This document shows positions 25,321 to 34,779 of a stretch of 35,889 nt of DNA, piece by piece. The stretch is from assembly GCA_020629255.1 (NCBI GenBank), contig JAHDDR010000023.1, positions 1-35,889 of the forward strand. Reading direction: 5' to 3'. Numbering within the stretch: position 1 is the stretch's first letter; each line of letters starts with the position of its first letter. Source of the stretch: Saprospiraceae bacterium (GTDB lineage Bacteria; Bacteroidota; Bacteroidia; Chitinophagales; Saprospiraceae). Made by a program: the position numbers and the translations under genes. A model generated the notes under the pieces. That model saw nothing but the letters and a program-made list of their open reading frames with translations, was not told the DNA's origin and did no database searches.

Positions 25321-25755
25321 ATGAAAAAAATAAATAAAAAAGAATGGACAACGGTGAGTGATGTCCAAGTGCGATGGGGTGATTTGGATGCTTTCAATCA
25401 TGTGAATAATACGATTTATTTCAAGTATTTTGAAATGGTTCGGATAGAATATTTTATCCAATTGAAATGGATGGTTTCCATGGAAAATACAGGCATTGGT
25501 CCGATACTCGCGAATACATCTTGTCAATTTCTTTTGCCCATAACATATCCGGATCAATTGCAAGTAGGAATACGGGCAAAGAAATTAGGTCGCTCCAGTA
25601 TCATACATGAATATGCCGTTTTTTCTGATAAGTTGGGCTTAGCTGCTCAAGGAGAAAGCGTGGTGGTTTGTTATGATTTTCCGAATCAGAGAAAAATCGA
25701 ATTTCCGGAAGAACTCAGAAAAAAAATATTAGAAATTGAAGTGTTGGATTTGTAA
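25321..25755 (+). CDS. Acyl-CoA thioesterase, YbgC/4-hydroxybenzoyl-CoA thioesterase type
   Basis: A 144-residue single-hotdog thioesterase. The active-site signature VRWGDLDAFNHVNNTIYFKYFEMVRIEYF gives the Asp-x-Asp and His-Val-Asn-Asn pattern of the 4HBT family, followed by the strands TSCQFLLPITYPDQLQVGIRA and LAAQGESVVVCYDF. It differs from the YciA-like enzyme at 17028, which has the LMGG type of active site, so the window encodes two distinct thioesterase classes. The substrate is unknown. It lies 13 bases after the FMO gene and 30 bases before the tspO gene, implying one transcript. Confidence 0.9.
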   Translation: MKKINKKEWTTVSDVQVRWGDLDAFNHVNNTIYFKYFEMVRIEYFIQLKWMVSMENTGIGPILANTSCQFLLPITYPDQLQVGIRAKKLGRSSIIHEYAVFSDKLGLAAQGESVVVCYDFPNQRKIEFPEELRKKILEIEVLDL

Positions 25756-25785
25756 ACACTTTTTTGTTTTCAGGGTTTCCTTTGC

Positions 25786-26265
25786 ATGAAAAAGAATACA
25801 CAATTTATCGGTTTCATCATTATTCTTCTCTTAACCTACTCCGCAGCTGCAATTGGAAGCATCGGTACAGGATCGAATGTTTTATCATGGTATCCTAGTT
25901 TGAACGCTCCATCGTTTAAACCACCCAATTGGTTATTTGGTCCGGTCTGGGCGATTCTTTATACCTTGATGGCCCTTGCCGCTTTTCGGGTTTGGAGAAA
26001 AGGCAGCAATACCTATGGAGTTAAGGTTAGTTTATTTTTATATGCAGTACAACTCATTTTAAATGCTCTTTGGTCTTTGATATTTTTCTTGTGGCATGAA
26101 CTCGGTTGGGCGTTGGTAGAAATTATCATTTTGGAATTGACTATTATTCTTACTTATTTTAATTTCAAAAGGGCGGATAAATGGGCGGGTTATTTATTGA
26201 TACCCTACATATTATGGGTTGCTTTCGCCACAATATTAAATGGAGCTTTTTGGTGGCTGAATTAA
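25786..26265 (+). CDS. tspO: TspO/MBR-family membrane protein
   Basis: A 159-residue five-helix membrane protein of the tryptophan-rich sensory/peripheral benzodiazepine receptor family, which binds porphyrins and related ligands and can link oxygen, light or tetrapyrrole status to regulation. Diagnostic sequence is WYPSLNAPSFKPPNWLFGPVWAILYTLM (about 35-62), then NALWSLIFFLWHELGWALVEI and the final LWVAFATILNGAFWWLN. The aromatic ligand pocket residues (Trp, Pro-Pro-Asn-Trp) are intact. It is the last gene of the engB run; its end overlaps the convergent lipoprotein gene by four bases. Confidence 0.94.
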   Translation: MKKNTQFIGFIIILLLTYSAAAIGSIGTGSNVLSWYPSLNAPSFKPPNWLFGPVWAILYTLMALAAFRVWRKGSNTYGVKVSLFLYAVQLILNALWSLIFFLWHELGWALVEIIILELTIILTYFNFKRADKWAGYLLIPYILWVAFATILNGAFWWLN

Positions 26266-28652
26266 TTCGATTCTGTTTTTAATAAATAAACAAAAACATG
26301 ATTTCCAACCATTGTGGTAATACAATGAGAACCATGTATATTTTCGGTAACATGGTAGAGGGATTCTCCTTGTAAAGGAAATCCATTTATCCGTTGTCCC
26401 GAACCATTTATCGCATCAATTTTTCCTTGATACTGCAATTGGATAAATGATTTTTCGAATTGCAAATCATTAGCAGTAATAGAATTTATGTTTTCCTTTA
26501 TGTTTTTTTGAAGTACTTTCTGGAATGTATCTTTTTGATAAGAATGGACACTTAATTTATTTTCTGAATAAAAAATATAATCTTTTCTTTCGTCGCCTAC
26601 TACATCGGAAAAAATAAAAATGCCTTCTTTTTCTTCACTTAATATAAGATGAAAAACTTCTCCTTTTTTATTGATGATTTTTAAACGACCTTTTCCATTG
26701 TGTAAAACTATTCTTTCAGCATCATGATGATGATCCAAAAATATTTTTTCAGTAAATTCTTCTTCTAAGGGAATGGGAGGAAACCTTTCTTGTGCTTCTC
26801 GATCCAAAACCACGACTTCTTTTTTGTTATTAATAAAAACCAAATCTGCTTGATCTTTTCCTTGCCAAAAAGACAAAGGAACCTCGGGGGATCCGACTCC
26901 TCTAAGCGGATTCCAATTTTCCAAGGGCTTACCTTTTCGAGTTAAATCAAAACCATAGTAATTATTATTTTCACAAGCAACAAAAGCAAAATGACTGCTC
27001 TGATTGCGATAATAAACGTATTGTACATCATTAGAAGCAGGTGAGTTCAAATCTATGGGGAAATTGGAATGTTCTTTCCCTTTTTCATTGATGAAATGAA
27101 TCTTATTTTTAGTGTTGAATAAATACCATCGGTCACCATCTTCTGTTTGAAAACAATATTGAATATCTGAAATAATTTTTCCTTCTAATCTTTTTCTGGA
27201 AATGACTTTTCCGGATTCATCAAAAATATATAAATAAAAATATTCATCTTGAACCGCTACACGAAAAAATTGTAAGTCAGTGTCATAAAGAATAAATTGA
27301 GGCGTTATTAAAGCCTCTCCTTGTAATTCTTCACGCCAGATAATTTGAGCACTAGAATTATCTATTTTTCGAATATTATTTTTAGTAAAGACTCCATTCA
27401 GTTGATACGTTTTATCTTTTAGTTTGATTTCAAAAAATAAATCTTGTTCTCTATCAATAGAAATGAAAGCAAGTGTACCGGAAAGAATATCTTCGAAATT
27501 TCCTTGTTGTAAAGAAGTCAGGTAATACTCATTTTCAGCCCAAGTATTTCCGGCGAGTATAGCATCCAGATATCGTTGCATGGCTTCTTTATTATTAGCC
27601 ATCAAGATATAATTATCAATGCCCCAGATGTATGGTTGGGCATGGCAATCCAAGAAAGGCATTTGTCTGAATTCTTTACACGTGTTTGGGTAAGCCAATC
27701 GGATATAAGGAAATAATGAATCGGAGGATTCATCTATCAATGGTATTTTTTCTTTTAATTCATGGAAGACCTCAGACGCAGGACGACCAACATCAATAAT
27801 GGAATAAGAAAATTGATTTTGAAAAGGAGTCTCCATGAAGAAATTGGCATGTAAATTCGTTGTAGGAGAATGGATTAATTTTTCAAATTCAGAAAACTCC
27901 ATCGAATTTCTTTTATAGGAATGAATGGTAAGTCCATCTATTTGTTGAGGCAATACACTCAATATTTTTTTCCATTGTTTCTGATAAGATATTTCAGGTA
28001 ATTTGCCGCTTAAAAAAGAACCATTTATTTTATGTTCATTTTTTTGTGTAATTAAATGCTCATCCATAAAAGAAAATCGAGGGAAAGAATGTTTTCTAAG
28101 AAGAATTATGTCATTTAATTTAGAAAAACTTTGCCCAACTTCTAAGTTTTTTAAATCGGGATAAGAATGAGAAAGCCCCTTGTTTTCTCCTTGGAAACAC
28201 AATAAACTCTCCTCTACGAGGTATCCGATTTCAGAAATAAAAACCCAATCATCCATAAAAGAAAATCGATATTTTTTATTTCCGTCTTCTATCCAATAAA
28301 TGGTAAAATCAGAAAAAGAGTATTTTCGTTTTTCGATGTTTTGAATCCAATGGTTCCATTTTTCTTCTTTCCAACTAATAGCCCACCAAATCTGATTTTT
28401 CTCTGTTTCACCTTTTATAAAATGATTTTCATGAGAGGCATTCTGTTCTTTTAAAAAAAGTAAAATCGAATCTTTTTCTAAAGAAATATCATTGTCATAA
28501 TGAAAGGAGGAAATATATTTAGGGATGGCATCCATCATATTTCTTTCCGAATTACGGCATCCCCCAAAAAATATCAGAAGAAGGAAATAAGAAAATAAAT
28601 ATTTTTTAATTTTTAGGAAGAAAAGAATAATATGGGGTTGATGCTTCGTCAT
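26262..28652 (-). CDS. Large lipoprotein of unknown function with propeller-like C-terminal half
   Basis: I cannot assign a function. The 796-residue product begins with a long basic and hydrophobic signal ending in LLIFFGGC (acceptor Cys32), so it is probably an envelope lipoprotein. The N-terminal half (about 40-440) contains strands and helices without a motif I know. The C-terminal half (about 450-790) has repeated strand-turn patterns typical of beta-propellers (for example ITPQFILYDTDLQFFRVAVQDEYFYLYIFDESGKVI, DGDRWYLFNTKNKIHFINEKGKEH, DVVGDERKDYIFYSENKLSVHSYQ), each ending in a D/N-G-K or D-x-G turn. The base composition is clearly more AT-rich than the neighbouring enzymes. It stands alone on its strand. 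Confidence 0.72.
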   Translation of the reverse strand: MTKHQPHIILFFLKIKKYLFSYFLLLIFFGGCRNSERNMMDAIPKYISSFHYDNDISLEKDSILLFLKEQNASHENHFIKGETEKNQIWWAISWKEEKWNHWIQNIEKRKYSFSDFTIYWIEDGNKKYRFSFMDDWVFISEIGYLVEESLLCFQGENKGLSHSYPDLKNLEVGQSFSKLNDIILLRKHSFPRFSFMDEHLITQKNEHKINGSFLSGKLPEISYQKQWKKILSVLPQQIDGLTIHSYKRNSMEFSEFEKLIHSPTTNLHANFFMETPFQNQFSYSIIDVGRPASEVFHELKEKIPLIDESSDSLFPYIRLAYPNTCKEFRQMPFLDCHAQPYIWGIDNYILMANNKEAMQRYLDAILAGNTWAENEYYLTSLQQGNFEDILSGTLAFISIDREQDLFFEIKLKDKTYQLNGVFTKNNIRKIDNSSAQIIWREELQGEALITPQFILYDTDLQFFRVAVQDEYFYLYIFDESGKVISRKRLEGKIISDIQYCFQTEDGDRWYLFNTKNKIHFINEKGKEHSNFPIDLNSPASNDVQYVYYRNQSSHFAFVACENNNYYGFDLTRKGKPLENWNPLRGVGSPEVPLSFWQGKDQADLVFINNKKEVVVLDREAQERFPPIPLEEEFTEKIFLDHHHDAERIVLHNGKGRLKIINKKGEVFHLILSEEKEGIFIFSDVVGDERKDYIFYSENKLSVHSYQKDTFQKVLQKNIKENINSITANDLQFEKSFIQLQYQGKIDAINGSGQRINGFPLQGESLYHVTENIHGSHCITTMVGNHVFVYLLKTESN

Positions 28653-28741
28653 TCTATTGTAAAGAGAAGTGTTAAGAATTCGAGTTAGTTGATACTATCT
28701 GCAAAATAGGTTATTTTCGGGGAAATTTTTACTATAAACAG

Positions 28742-29146
28742 ATGGAAAAAAAACTTCTTGCCATAGCTGGTATATTTGGAATGACTGCCGTTATCATGGG
28801 AGCCTTTGGTGCCCACGGCTTCAAGAGCATTTTGATAGAAAATAATATAGAACTTTCTCGGTTGGATATATACAATAAGGGGGTCCAATATCAATTTTAT
28901 CATACATTTGCCCTATTTATTACCCTGATGATTCCTCAATTGCCGGCAAAAATCAGACGGTTTTCTGCTTGGTGTTTCATTATAGGCATATTATTTTTCT
29001 CAGGTTCCTTATATTTGTTGTCATTAAGAGAATTTATACCCGTTCCTACTAGCATAGTTGGTCCGATAACACCTGTTGGAGGTATGTTTTTCATTTTGGG
29101 TTGGGTTATATTAATCGTAAGTATCATCAAATCGAACAAAGCGTAA
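28742..29146 (+). CDS. DUF423 (YgdD/TMEM256-like) membrane protein
   Basis: A 134-residue inner-membrane protein with four hydrophobic helices. The family signature is MGAFGAHGFKSIL near residues 19-31 and YNKGVQYQFYHTFALF near 48-63; the ending is GPITPVGGMFFILGWVILIVSII. DUF423 proteins are widespread and have no established biochemical role. The small gap of six bases before the carboxypeptidase gene indicates cotranscription. Upstream there is a TATTTTCG sequence that only approximates a -7 box. Confidence 0.9.
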   Translation: MEKKLLAIAGIFGMTAVIMGAFGAHGFKSILIENNIELSRLDIYNKGVQYQFYHTFALFITLMIPQLPAKIRRFSAWCFIIGILFFSGSLYLLSLREFIPVPTSIVGPITPVGGMFFILGWVILIVSIIKSNKA

Positions 29147-29152
29147 TTAAAT

Positions 29153-30649
29153 ATGAAAGAAAATTATAAAAAATATGTTTCGACCATGCGGAAAATAGCA
29201 GATGTCAACAATACCATTGCTGTTTTGGGTTGGGATAAGGAAATCAATATGCCCCCGAAAGGAGCACCCTTCAGGTCGCAACAAGTTGCCACTTTATCCG
29301 GCATAGCACACGAAATATTCTTAGATGCTGATTTTGCCGATAATTTAAATGCCTTGGTCAAGAATAAGAAAAAACTCAATTTTAAACAACGTAAAAATGT
29401 AGAGTTGACCTACAAATCTCAGACGAGATCCCAAAAATTTTCTACTGAATTTGTCATGCGGAATTCGAAGGCGATTTCAAAATCCTATGAAGCATGGTTG
29501 GCCGCTCGAAAAGCAAGAGATTACAATTTGTTCAAGGAGGCTTTGGGCAATTTGGTAGAAATAAAAAAGGAAGAGTGTGAATTGGTCGGTTATAAAGATC
29601 ATCCCTACGAAGCGTTGATGGATCAATTCGAGCCGGGAGCGAAAGTAGCCGATTTGGATGTTCTTTTTTCTGATGTGAAAAAGAAACTTATTCGATTTAC
29701 AAAAAAAATCGCTGCATGCGAGCAGGTGGACAATTCATTTTTATTCAAAAAATATCCACATCAAAAACAATGGGATTTTGGGTTGGAAATCCTAAAACGA
29801 ATAGGATATGATTTCGAAGCAGGAAGACAAGATATATCGCCCCACCCTTTTACTACGAATTTTGCACCGACGGATGTTCGGGTTACCACTCGTGTAAATG
29901 AAAAGAACTTCAATAGCATGACATGGGGTTGTATCCATGAAGGCGGACATGCTCTATATGAACAAGGTTTGCCGGTGAATGAATACGGTTTACCTTCGGG
30001 TCAGGCGGTTTCTTTAGGCATTCACGAATCACAATCCCGATTATGGGAAAATAATGTAGGAAGGAGCCTTCCTTTTTGGGAAGCCAATATTGGTTTGGCT
30101 AAAAAATATTTTGGAAGTAATCTGAAAGGAGTTGGAGCCATGAAATTCTTCAAGGCGATTAACAAGGTGAACCCTAGTTTGATTCGTGTCGAATCGGATG
30201 AATTATATTATCATTTCCATATTCTTATCCGCTATGAAATTGAAAAAGGTTTGATAGATGGTACTTATAGCGTTGACAATCTCAACGAAGTATGGAATGA
30301 AAAATACAAAGAATATTTAGGTCTTAAAGTACCCAACGATTTAAAAGGGATTCTACAAGATGTGCACTGGGCGTATGGTAGTATAGGATACTTCCCGACG
30401 TATTCTCTGGGAAGTTTTTATGCGGCACAGTTCTATGCCAAAGCCAAGAAGGATATTCGAGGTTTGGAAAAACAAATTGAGGCAGGTGATACTAGTAAAC
30501 TCTTAGAATGGCTAAGGGAAAATGTGCATCAACACGGCAAGACCTACACGGCGGCCCAATTGTGCAAAAGGATTACCGGCGAAGAATTGGATTTTAAATA
30601 TTTCATGTCTTATGCCCGTAAAAAATACAAAGTGATTTACGATATGTAA
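29153..30649 (+). CDS. M32-family (Taq) metallocarboxypeptidase
   Basis: A 498-residue cytosolic zinc carboxypeptidase of the thermostable Taq/Pfu type, which removes residues from peptide C-termini. The zinc motif is IHEGGHALYEQ (HEGGH at 262-266), with the third ligand Glu292 in GIHESQSRLWENNVGRS. Other family blocks are NNTIAVLGWDKEINMPP near the N-terminus, DVRVTTRVNEKNF (241-253), SLIRVESDELYYHFHILIRYEIEKGLI and LQDVHWAYGSIGYFPTYSLGSFYAAQ. All known M32 landmarks are present and the length is normal. It follows the DUF423 gene by six bases and is closed by the hairpin at 30677-30711. Confidence 0.95.
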   Translation: MKENYKKYVSTMRKIADVNNTIAVLGWDKEINMPPKGAPFRSQQVATLSGIAHEIFLDADFADNLNALVKNKKKLNFKQRKNVELTYKSQTRSQKFSTEFVMRNSKAISKSYEAWLAARKARDYNLFKEALGNLVEIKKEECELVGYKDHPYEALMDQFEPGAKVADLDVLFSDVKKKLIRFTKKIAACEQVDNSFLFKKYPHQKQWDFGLEILKRIGYDFEAGRQDISPHPFTTNFAPTDVRVTTRVNEKNFNSMTWGCIHEGGHALYEQGLPVNEYGLPSGQAVSLGIHESQSRLWENNVGRSLPFWEANIGLAKKYFGSNLKGVGAMKFFKAINKVNPSLIRVESDELYYHFHILIRYEIEKGLIDGTYSVDNLNEVWNEKYKEYLGLKVPNDLKGILQDVHWAYGSIGYFPTYSLGSFYAAQFYAKAKKDIRGLEKQIEAGDTSKLLEWLRENVHQHGKTYTAAQLCKRITGEELDFKYFMSYARKKYKVIYDM

Positions 30650-30676
30650 AATACTTGAAACTATTTTGTTTTGATG

Positions 30677-30711
30677 ATCCCTGACATCCATCTGGATGTC
30701 AGGGATTTTTT
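30677..30711 (+). terminator. Intrinsic terminator after the M32 carboxypeptidase
   Basis: Perfect 13-bp stem, arms 30677-30689 and 30694-30706, with four-base loop ATCT and a run of T to 30711. It lies 28 bases after the stop at 30649. The reading frame of the next gene is open across it, which shows that the real start of that gene is further downstream. Confidence 0.9.
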
Positions 30712-30922
30712 ATGTTTATCCTTCAAGGAAAAGCTAGATTTCGATGAAGGAAGAAAATTTCTCGACAGAAGTAAAACACAAAATCTTTTTTTTTATTACA
30801 TTGCCATATATTTGGAAGAACCCAGAAGGCACATTTTATCCTTTCTTACTCTTTCTAAATGTAAACCTGTTGTGAAAATTGAGAAGCAAAAGAGCATCTC
30901 ACTCCAAAATATGCATTATAAT

Positions 30923-32794
30923 ATGAAAATTCGATTAACAACTCTACTGATGGGATTCCTCTGTTGGTCCCTAATGGCTCAAGAAACGACCCTACTAGAA
31001 AAAAGCAATCATATCAATATTGATTTCATCGATGATAAATTGCAAATTCGTTCCAAGCACTTTACGTCCTTAGAATTTATTAAGGATATTAACCTTCATG
31101 CAAACGATGTTGTATATTATTCCGGATTGACCCCCTTGGTCAATTTTGATGCTTATGTGAAAACACCCAATAAAAAAGGGAAGTACAAAAAGAATCCGGT
31201 GAAGATTGTTGAAGATAAAGATATTGTAGAATCTGGGATATTTTATGGGGGATACAAGAAAAAAGAATTCGTCTATCCGTCCCCTACTCCGCTTTCGGTT
31301 GGGGTTTTGGATTATACCCTAAATATTACAGAACCACATTTCTTGGCTCCTTTTTATTTTGATGATCGATATCCCATTAAAATTTCGGAATTTACAGTTA
31401 CCGTTTCGGAGAATGTCGAAATCAAATACAATTTATTTAATGTGGATGAATTGGATATAGAATTCAAGGAACAAAAAGAATTGGGCAAGGTTAGATATTC
31501 TTGGAAAATAAAAAATTTGGATAAAAGGATTTTTAATTCCGGCGCTCCTTCTTCACCATATTTTGCACCACATATTATAGTACGCGTTGCCTCTTATACA
31601 AAAAACGGAGAAAAGATAAATGTTTCGGAAAATACAGATGATCTTTTCAAATGGTATAATAGTTTGATTGAAAAAATTCCGGAAAGCAAATTGCATAAAG
31701 TTGCGTTGAAAGTTTCTGAATTAATAGATGGTGTTTCATCCCAAGAAGAAAAAGTAAAAAAAATATATCAGTGGGTGCAATCCAATATCACTTATGTTGC
31801 TTTCGAAGATGGAATGGCGGGATTTATTCCTCGGGCTGCCGGAAATGTATATGATAAAAAATACGGAGATTGCAAAGACATGGCTAATTTACTGACCACC
31901 ATGTTACGAATCGCAGATGTTCCCGCGTACTTGACTTGGGTCGGCACCAATGCTAAACCCTATCGATATGAAGATGTACCTTGCACCATAACGGACAATC
32001 ACATGATTTGTGCGATTCAGGATAATAATGAATTTATTTTTTTAGATCCCACCAACACCTATCTGGAATATGGGAAAAGTCCGCAATTATTACAAGGGAA
32101 AGAAGCATTGGTAAGATTGGATGCTGAAAATTATAAAATTATTCAAATTTCGGAATCTGATTATTCTTCGAATGCGAGAAAAGATATGCTTTCACTTTCT
32201 ATCGAAGGAAATGAACTTATTGGAAAAGTGAATACTCAAGTAAGTGGTTACATCAAAGAAACATATCATTATTCCCAATTGATTAAAGATTATAATAATT
32301 CAAAAAATTCGATACAGGATTTTTTAGTTATTGGGAAAAAAAGTGCTGTTTATGAAAACATGGATGTAGAAGAAAAAGAAGACCAAGTAATTTTTGCTTT
32401 TGATGGCGTGTTTAAAAATGATGTCATTGCAACAGGCGAAAAATTATATGTCAATATGAACCTGGACCCTTCCCCTGAAAATTATCAGATTTCGGATATT
32501 GATCATCGGATACATGATATTCAGAACGATTATAAAAATATATATGAATATGAATGTATGCTACAAATACCCGAAAGTTATTCTTTGGATTTTATTCCGG
32601 AAAATAATTCAGTAGAAAATGATCAGTTTTCGTTTTCTTCTATTTACGAACAAAAAGGCAATACACTTATTTATAAGAAAATAATCATTACTGATTTTTT
32701 ATTTTTAAAATCAGAGCAATTTAAATCTTATAAACAATTTTTTACGACCCTATTGGAAACATCACAACAAAAAATAACATTAAAGAAAAAATAA
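30923..32794 (+). CDS. Exported DUF3857/transglutaminase-domain protein, catalytically intact
   Basis: A 623-residue secreted protein. The open frame begins far upstream (30671) and crosses a terminator, so ATG 30923 is chosen; it gives a signal peptide LTTLLMGFLCWSLMA followed by Q. Residues about 25-260 are DUF3857-like beta sandwich. The central transglutaminase core has a full triad: Cys317 in YGDCKDMANLL, His360 in DNHMICAI, and Asp375 in FLDPTN. The C-terminal part (about 400-610) is beta-rich, like the DUF3858 domain often found behind this module. The family is thought to act on proteins or peptides at the cell envelope, but the substrate is unknown. The next gene starts two bases after the stop. 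Confidence 0.86.
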   Translation: MKIRLTTLLMGFLCWSLMAQETTLLEKSNHINIDFIDDKLQIRSKHFTSLEFIKDINLHANDVVYYSGLTPLVNFDAYVKTPNKKGKYKKNPVKIVEDKDIVESGIFYGGYKKKEFVYPSPTPLSVGVLDYTLNITEPHFLAPFYFDDRYPIKISEFTVTVSENVEIKYNLFNVDELDIEFKEQKELGKVRYSWKIKNLDKRIFNSGAPSSPYFAPHIIVRVASYTKNGEKINVSENTDDLFKWYNSLIEKIPESKLHKVALKVSELIDGVSSQEEKVKKIYQWVQSNITYVAFEDGMAGFIPRAAGNVYDKKYGDCKDMANLLTTMLRIADVPAYLTWVGTNAKPYRYEDVPCTITDNHMICAIQDNNEFIFLDPTNTYLEYGKSPQLLQGKEALVRLDAENYKIIQISESDYSSNARKDMLSLSIEGNELIGKVNTQVSGYIKETYHYSQLIKDYNNSKNSIQDFLVIGKKSAVYENMDVEEKEDQVIFAFDGVFKNDVIATGEKLYVNMNLDPSPENYQISDIDHRIHDIQNDYKNIYEYECMLQIPESYSLDFIPENNSVENDQFSFSSIYEQKGNTLIYKKIIITDFLFLKSEQFKSYKQFFTTLLETSQQKITLKKK

Positions 32795-32796
32795 TC

Positions 32797-34755
32797 ATGA
32801 AGAAAATATCTATCATCATATTCGTAGTAGGATTTTTTATTCCTCAAATATTCGGACAAGATTTAAAACATGAAACCCTAAAATGGAACCATAAGCCGCG
32901 TATCCATCCAATGGATGAAAAATACAAAGATGAATCTGCGGTCATTATACAAGATTATCGGTATGTTGATAATGCAATTGATGAAAAATATAGAAAAGCC
33001 TTCACATATTATACCGAACATAAAATAATTCGGGTCAATAATGATGCGGGAATAGAAAAATTCAATAAATTATATATTCGTTTGGGTTCGGAAGACAAAT
33101 TGGTTATGTTGAATGTAAGAACCATATCTCCGGATAATGAAGAAAAATCGTTTAGTAAAGAAAATCTTAAACAATTATCCAATATAGACGGTTATTCATC
33201 CGACTATAAAATATTTGCGGTAGAAGGAATTGTAAAAGGAGGAGAAATAGAATACATATATACGATTCGGCAACCGATGAAACCTTATGGACGAGAATAT
33301 TTTCAAAGTGATACCCCCACTTTAGATGCTCTTTTCGAATTGACTTCTCCCAAAGGTTTTATTTTTGCATCCCGATCATATAATGGTTTGCCGGATGCTA
33401 TTTTATCCAACGATAGAAAGACAGAAAGAGTGTCTATGGAAAACATTCCGGCCTTCACAGATGATGGTTTTGCGGCTTATCGTTCCCAACTGATGAGAGT
33501 TGATTATAAATTAATGAGCAATCCGGCTCAAAGAAATATTTTTTCTTGGTCAAAGATTTCCGGAAATATGTTTGATTTTTTCAGGGATTCCAGAGGTTCA
33601 AAACATGCGGGAAAATTTCTGAAAAAATTAAACCTGAAAAGCTTGACGAAAGAACAAAAAGTCATGATTGTTGAAAATGCCATCAAGCATCAATTCAGTG
33701 TCAAGGATTCCGGCGAAGAAGAATATTCTGATGTAAATTCGGTATTTTTAAATAAAGTTGGAAATGATGTTGGGCTGACCCGCATATTCATCAAATGTTT
33801 AGAACAATTAAAAGTAGATTATCAAATTATATTGACAACGAGTCGTTTTCGAGGACAAATAGAAAAAGATTTTGCACATAATATGGATCTACAAGAAATT
33901 CTTCTTTTTTTACCTTCTTTTAATAAATACATTTCGCCTTCGAATTTATTTATGAGATTCGGACCGCCGACCAATGTCTTGGCCGGTAATAAAGCATTAT
34001 TTATTAAAACAAAATTAGTGGCGGGAACGGAAAGCCGGTATGCCGGGCATGATATACGAGAATTGCCCCATCTGGATCCTAACGAAAATAATGTAGGTGT
34101 AAATGCTGAAATAAGAATCAATGATTCTTTGGATGGTGCAGAAATAAAGCATGAACATTTTAGTCAGGGATACGAGGCATATCCCCATCGTTTTTATTAC
34201 AGTTTGGGAGATGAAGAAGCACTGGAAGAATACAAAAAAAATACAATAACCTCAGCTATTGAAGATGCAGAATTCAAGAGTTTCGAGTTGGAAAATGAAG
34301 ACATGCAATTGTCATCTGATATTGATTCTTATTTTAAAGTGCACAGTACTTTTACCAGTCAATCTTTAGTAGAAAAAGCAGGGAATGACATTTTAGTTTC
34401 CATCGGAAAAGTTATTGGGAAGCAAATGGAGATGTATGATCAAAAAGATAGGATGTCTCCCATTATTTTACAAAATGTAAAACGTTATTCACATAACATC
34501 AAATTATATATTCCTGATGGATATGAGTGCAAGGGTTTGGAACAAATCAGTATCGATAATAAAGTTCTTAGGAATACTGAAACGGTGATGCGGTTCATTT
34601 CAAAATATACACTGAAAGATAATGTTTTGGAAATTACCATTAACGAAGATTATGATGTGATTGATTTGGAAAGTAAATACTTCCAAGATTATAGAAGCGT
34701 GATAAATTCCGCAGCTGATTTCAATAAAATTGTATTGGTATTAGAGCCCAAGTAA
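32797..34755 (+). CDS. Exported DUF3857-type protein with a degenerate transglutaminase core
   Basis: A 652-residue secreted protein (signal peptide IIIFVVGFFIPQIFG before Q) with the same overall plan as its upstream neighbour: DUF3857-like N-terminal strands (FTYYTEHKIIRVNND, VRTISPDNEE, IEYIYTIRQP), a central transglutaminase-like region (KFLKKLNLKSLTKEQKVMIVENAIKHQF onward) and a beta-rich C-terminus. At the core helix the nucleophile motif is replaced: NKVGNDVGLTRIF has Asp324 about where the Cys of GDCKD should be, and the final strand reads YISPSN instead of FLDPTN. His361 (FAHNM) may remain. It is probably a pseudoenzyme partner of the intact protein. It starts two bases after that gene. 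Confidence 0.8.
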   Translation: MKKISIIIFVVGFFIPQIFGQDLKHETLKWNHKPRIHPMDEKYKDESAVIIQDYRYVDNAIDEKYRKAFTYYTEHKIIRVNNDAGIEKFNKLYIRLGSEDKLVMLNVRTISPDNEEKSFSKENLKQLSNIDGYSSDYKIFAVEGIVKGGEIEYIYTIRQPMKPYGREYFQSDTPTLDALFELTSPKGFIFASRSYNGLPDAILSNDRKTERVSMENIPAFTDDGFAAYRSQLMRVDYKLMSNPAQRNIFSWSKISGNMFDFFRDSRGSKHAGKFLKKLNLKSLTKEQKVMIVENAIKHQFSVKDSGEEEYSDVNSVFLNKVGNDVGLTRIFIKCLEQLKVDYQIILTTSRFRGQIEKDFAHNMDLQEILLFLPSFNKYISPSNLFMRFGPPTNVLAGNKALFIKTKLVAGTESRYAGHDIRELPHLDPNENNVGVNAEIRINDSLDGAEIKHEHFSQGYEAYPHRFYYSLGDEEALEEYKKNTITSAIEDAEFKSFELENEDMQLSSDIDSYFKVHSTFTSQSLVEKAGNDILVSIGKVIGKQMEMYDQKDRMSPIILQNVKRYSHNIKLYIPDGYECKGLEQISIDNKVLRNTETVMRFISKYTLKDNVLEITINEDYDVIDLESKYFQDYRSVINSAADFNKIVLVLEPK

Positions 34756-34779
34756 GGAAGCTAAAAAATATCATTTGAA

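Noticed and set aside
30671-30922. ATG 30671 as start of the DUF3857/transglutaminase gene
   Set aside because: The frame from there runs through the perfect terminator hairpin at 30677-30711 and lacks a signal peptide; ATG 30923 gives a clean signal peptide.
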